DNA from: Thalassospira lohafexi
GTDB lineage: Bacteria; Pseudomonadota; Alphaproteobacteria; Rhodospirillales; Thalassospiraceae
Assembly (NCBI RefSeq): GCF_002844275.1
Contig: NZ_NXGX01000012.1
Coordinates: 1 to 64,000, forward strand
Length of the DNA stretch: 64,000 nucleotides
Reading direction: 5' to 3'
The notes beneath the pieces are model-generated. The model did no database searches, had not been told where the DNA came from, and worked only from the letters and a program-made list of their open reading frames with translations. The position numbers and the translations under genes are program-made. Shown here piece after piece: positions 63,410 through 64,000 of this stretch (position 1 is the stretch's first letter; every line of letters starts with the position of its first letter).

Positions 63410-64000
63410 TCAGCGTGCAGGATCGAGCAGAAACGTAAAGTTGGCCGTTTGCCCGGCGTCTGTTACCGCGTTGACATGGCAGCCAAGGCAGGTCGCATCA
63501 CTATGATGCTGGATAAAGCTTTCAAGGGCACTGTTGGTTAGAAAACGCGGCACTTCGCCAACACCAAACGGCGCCCCGCCCGGATTGCCGATCCATTGCG
63601 TGCCCAGCAGCATGTAATTTGCCCAAACCGTGCCTTCCAGTTTGGTTTGCCAGACAAAGTTGGCTTCGGCCGTTCCGGAAAACAATCGCCAGCATCGAAC
63701 AATATCGGGCGGCACCACAGTACCCCCCGATGCTGTGCGGGCATATGGCGCATGATCATCCCACCGAAGGTCTGCTTGAATGGATTGATTGGCCTGCCCC
63801 CCTGCCCCGGTTCGGCCCCCGTAAAAAAGGAACCCGTCGGTCGGGGTTTGGAGCCCGACCGGATCGGGGGCCAGACAGCCATCGGCAAACGGTGTATCGG
63901 TGATGATGCTATTGGGGCGTCGCGCGTTGGCCGCCAGCGGCACCGTGCCAACATGTTCGAAACTCGACCAGATCCAGCGATCCCCGTTGCCACTGGTCAC
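63410..64000 (-). CDS. mono-haem cytochrome-like protein, 5' end beyond window
   Basis: At least 196 codons; the frame is open through position 64000, so the N-terminus is missing. A single CLGCH haem motif lies near the C-terminus in HHSDATCLGCHVNAV. The upstream part contains WIWSSFEHVGTVP, and VPRFLTNSALESFIQ just before the haem motif. The pattern resembles large periplasmic cytochrome-domain proteins of unknown role. The ATG/GTG at the window edge is not the true start. Confidence 0.7.
   Translation of the reverse strand: MTSGNGDRWIWSSFEHVGTVPLAANARRPNSIITDTPFADGCLAPDPVGLQTPTDGFLFYGGRTGAGGQANQSIQADLRWDDHAPYARTASGGTVVPPDIVRCWRLFSGTAEANFVWQTKLEGTVWANYMLLGTQWIGNPGGAPFGVGEVPRFLTNSALESFIQHHSDATCLGCHVNAVTDAGQTANFTFLLDPAR

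Overview
The window looks like chromosome of an alphaproteobacterium of the Thalassospira/Rhodospirillales type. The divergent cycM / kdsB-pheA block, the yejABEF importer, the divergent tesA / ybbA-ybbP block, the DUF1127 protein and generally GC-rich codon use all fit. The genus is inferred from gene content and style only; no search was run.

Layout. 1-8 kb holds housekeeping genes: a DEAD-box helicase (cut by the left edge), a chemoreceptor, pheA, kdsB, cycM and two tandem hisN-type phosphatases ending in an 8-bp tandem repeat. 8-24 kb is rich in transporters: two cation/proton antiporters, two LysE exporters and four EamA-type transporters, three of them tandem paralogues. It also holds small enzymes (SDR, pterin dehydratase, UDG-like, GST, M17 aminopeptidase) and two non-coding structured elements, one of them a MITE-like unit with perfect 28-bp terminal inverted repeats. 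24-35 kb holds yejABEF, a LysR/DUF1127 pair, a methyltransferase and a quinone oxidoreductase, ending at tRNA-Ser(GGA).

35.6-48.2 kb is a 12.5-kb genomic island inserted in the 3' end of tRNA-Ser. An exact 20-bp copy of the tRNA end (35644-35663) recurs at 48184-48203. A tyrosine integrase lies just inside the tRNA end, and the island is visibly more AT-rich than its flanks. Its cargo is an XRE regulator, serine recombinase, zinc-finger-like protein and ParB-like operon; a decayed 3' end of a type I restriction hsdR gene; and a module that is the main discovery candidate. That module is a 988-residue protein with two GHKL ATPase sites (an Hsp90/MORC-like site at the N-terminus and a histidine-kinase-like site at the C-terminus), a 560-residue protein with a degenerate receiver domain, and a convergent C5-cytosine DNA methyltransferase with no recognisable restriction nuclease. 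I infer a phosphorelay-like or ATPase-driven, methylation-guided defence system.

48.2-64 kb returns to host genes: the GIY-YIG gene that probably followed tRNA-Ser before insertion, a MarR/EamA divergent pair with two palindromic operators, a ProC-like reductase with thpR, pirin, an aldo/keto reductase, a FIST protein, a J-domain protein, a 0.9-kb AT-rich gene-free stretch with DnaA-box-like sites, tesA / ybbA-ybbP, an acyl-CoA synthetase, and a mono-haem cytochrome cut by the right edge.
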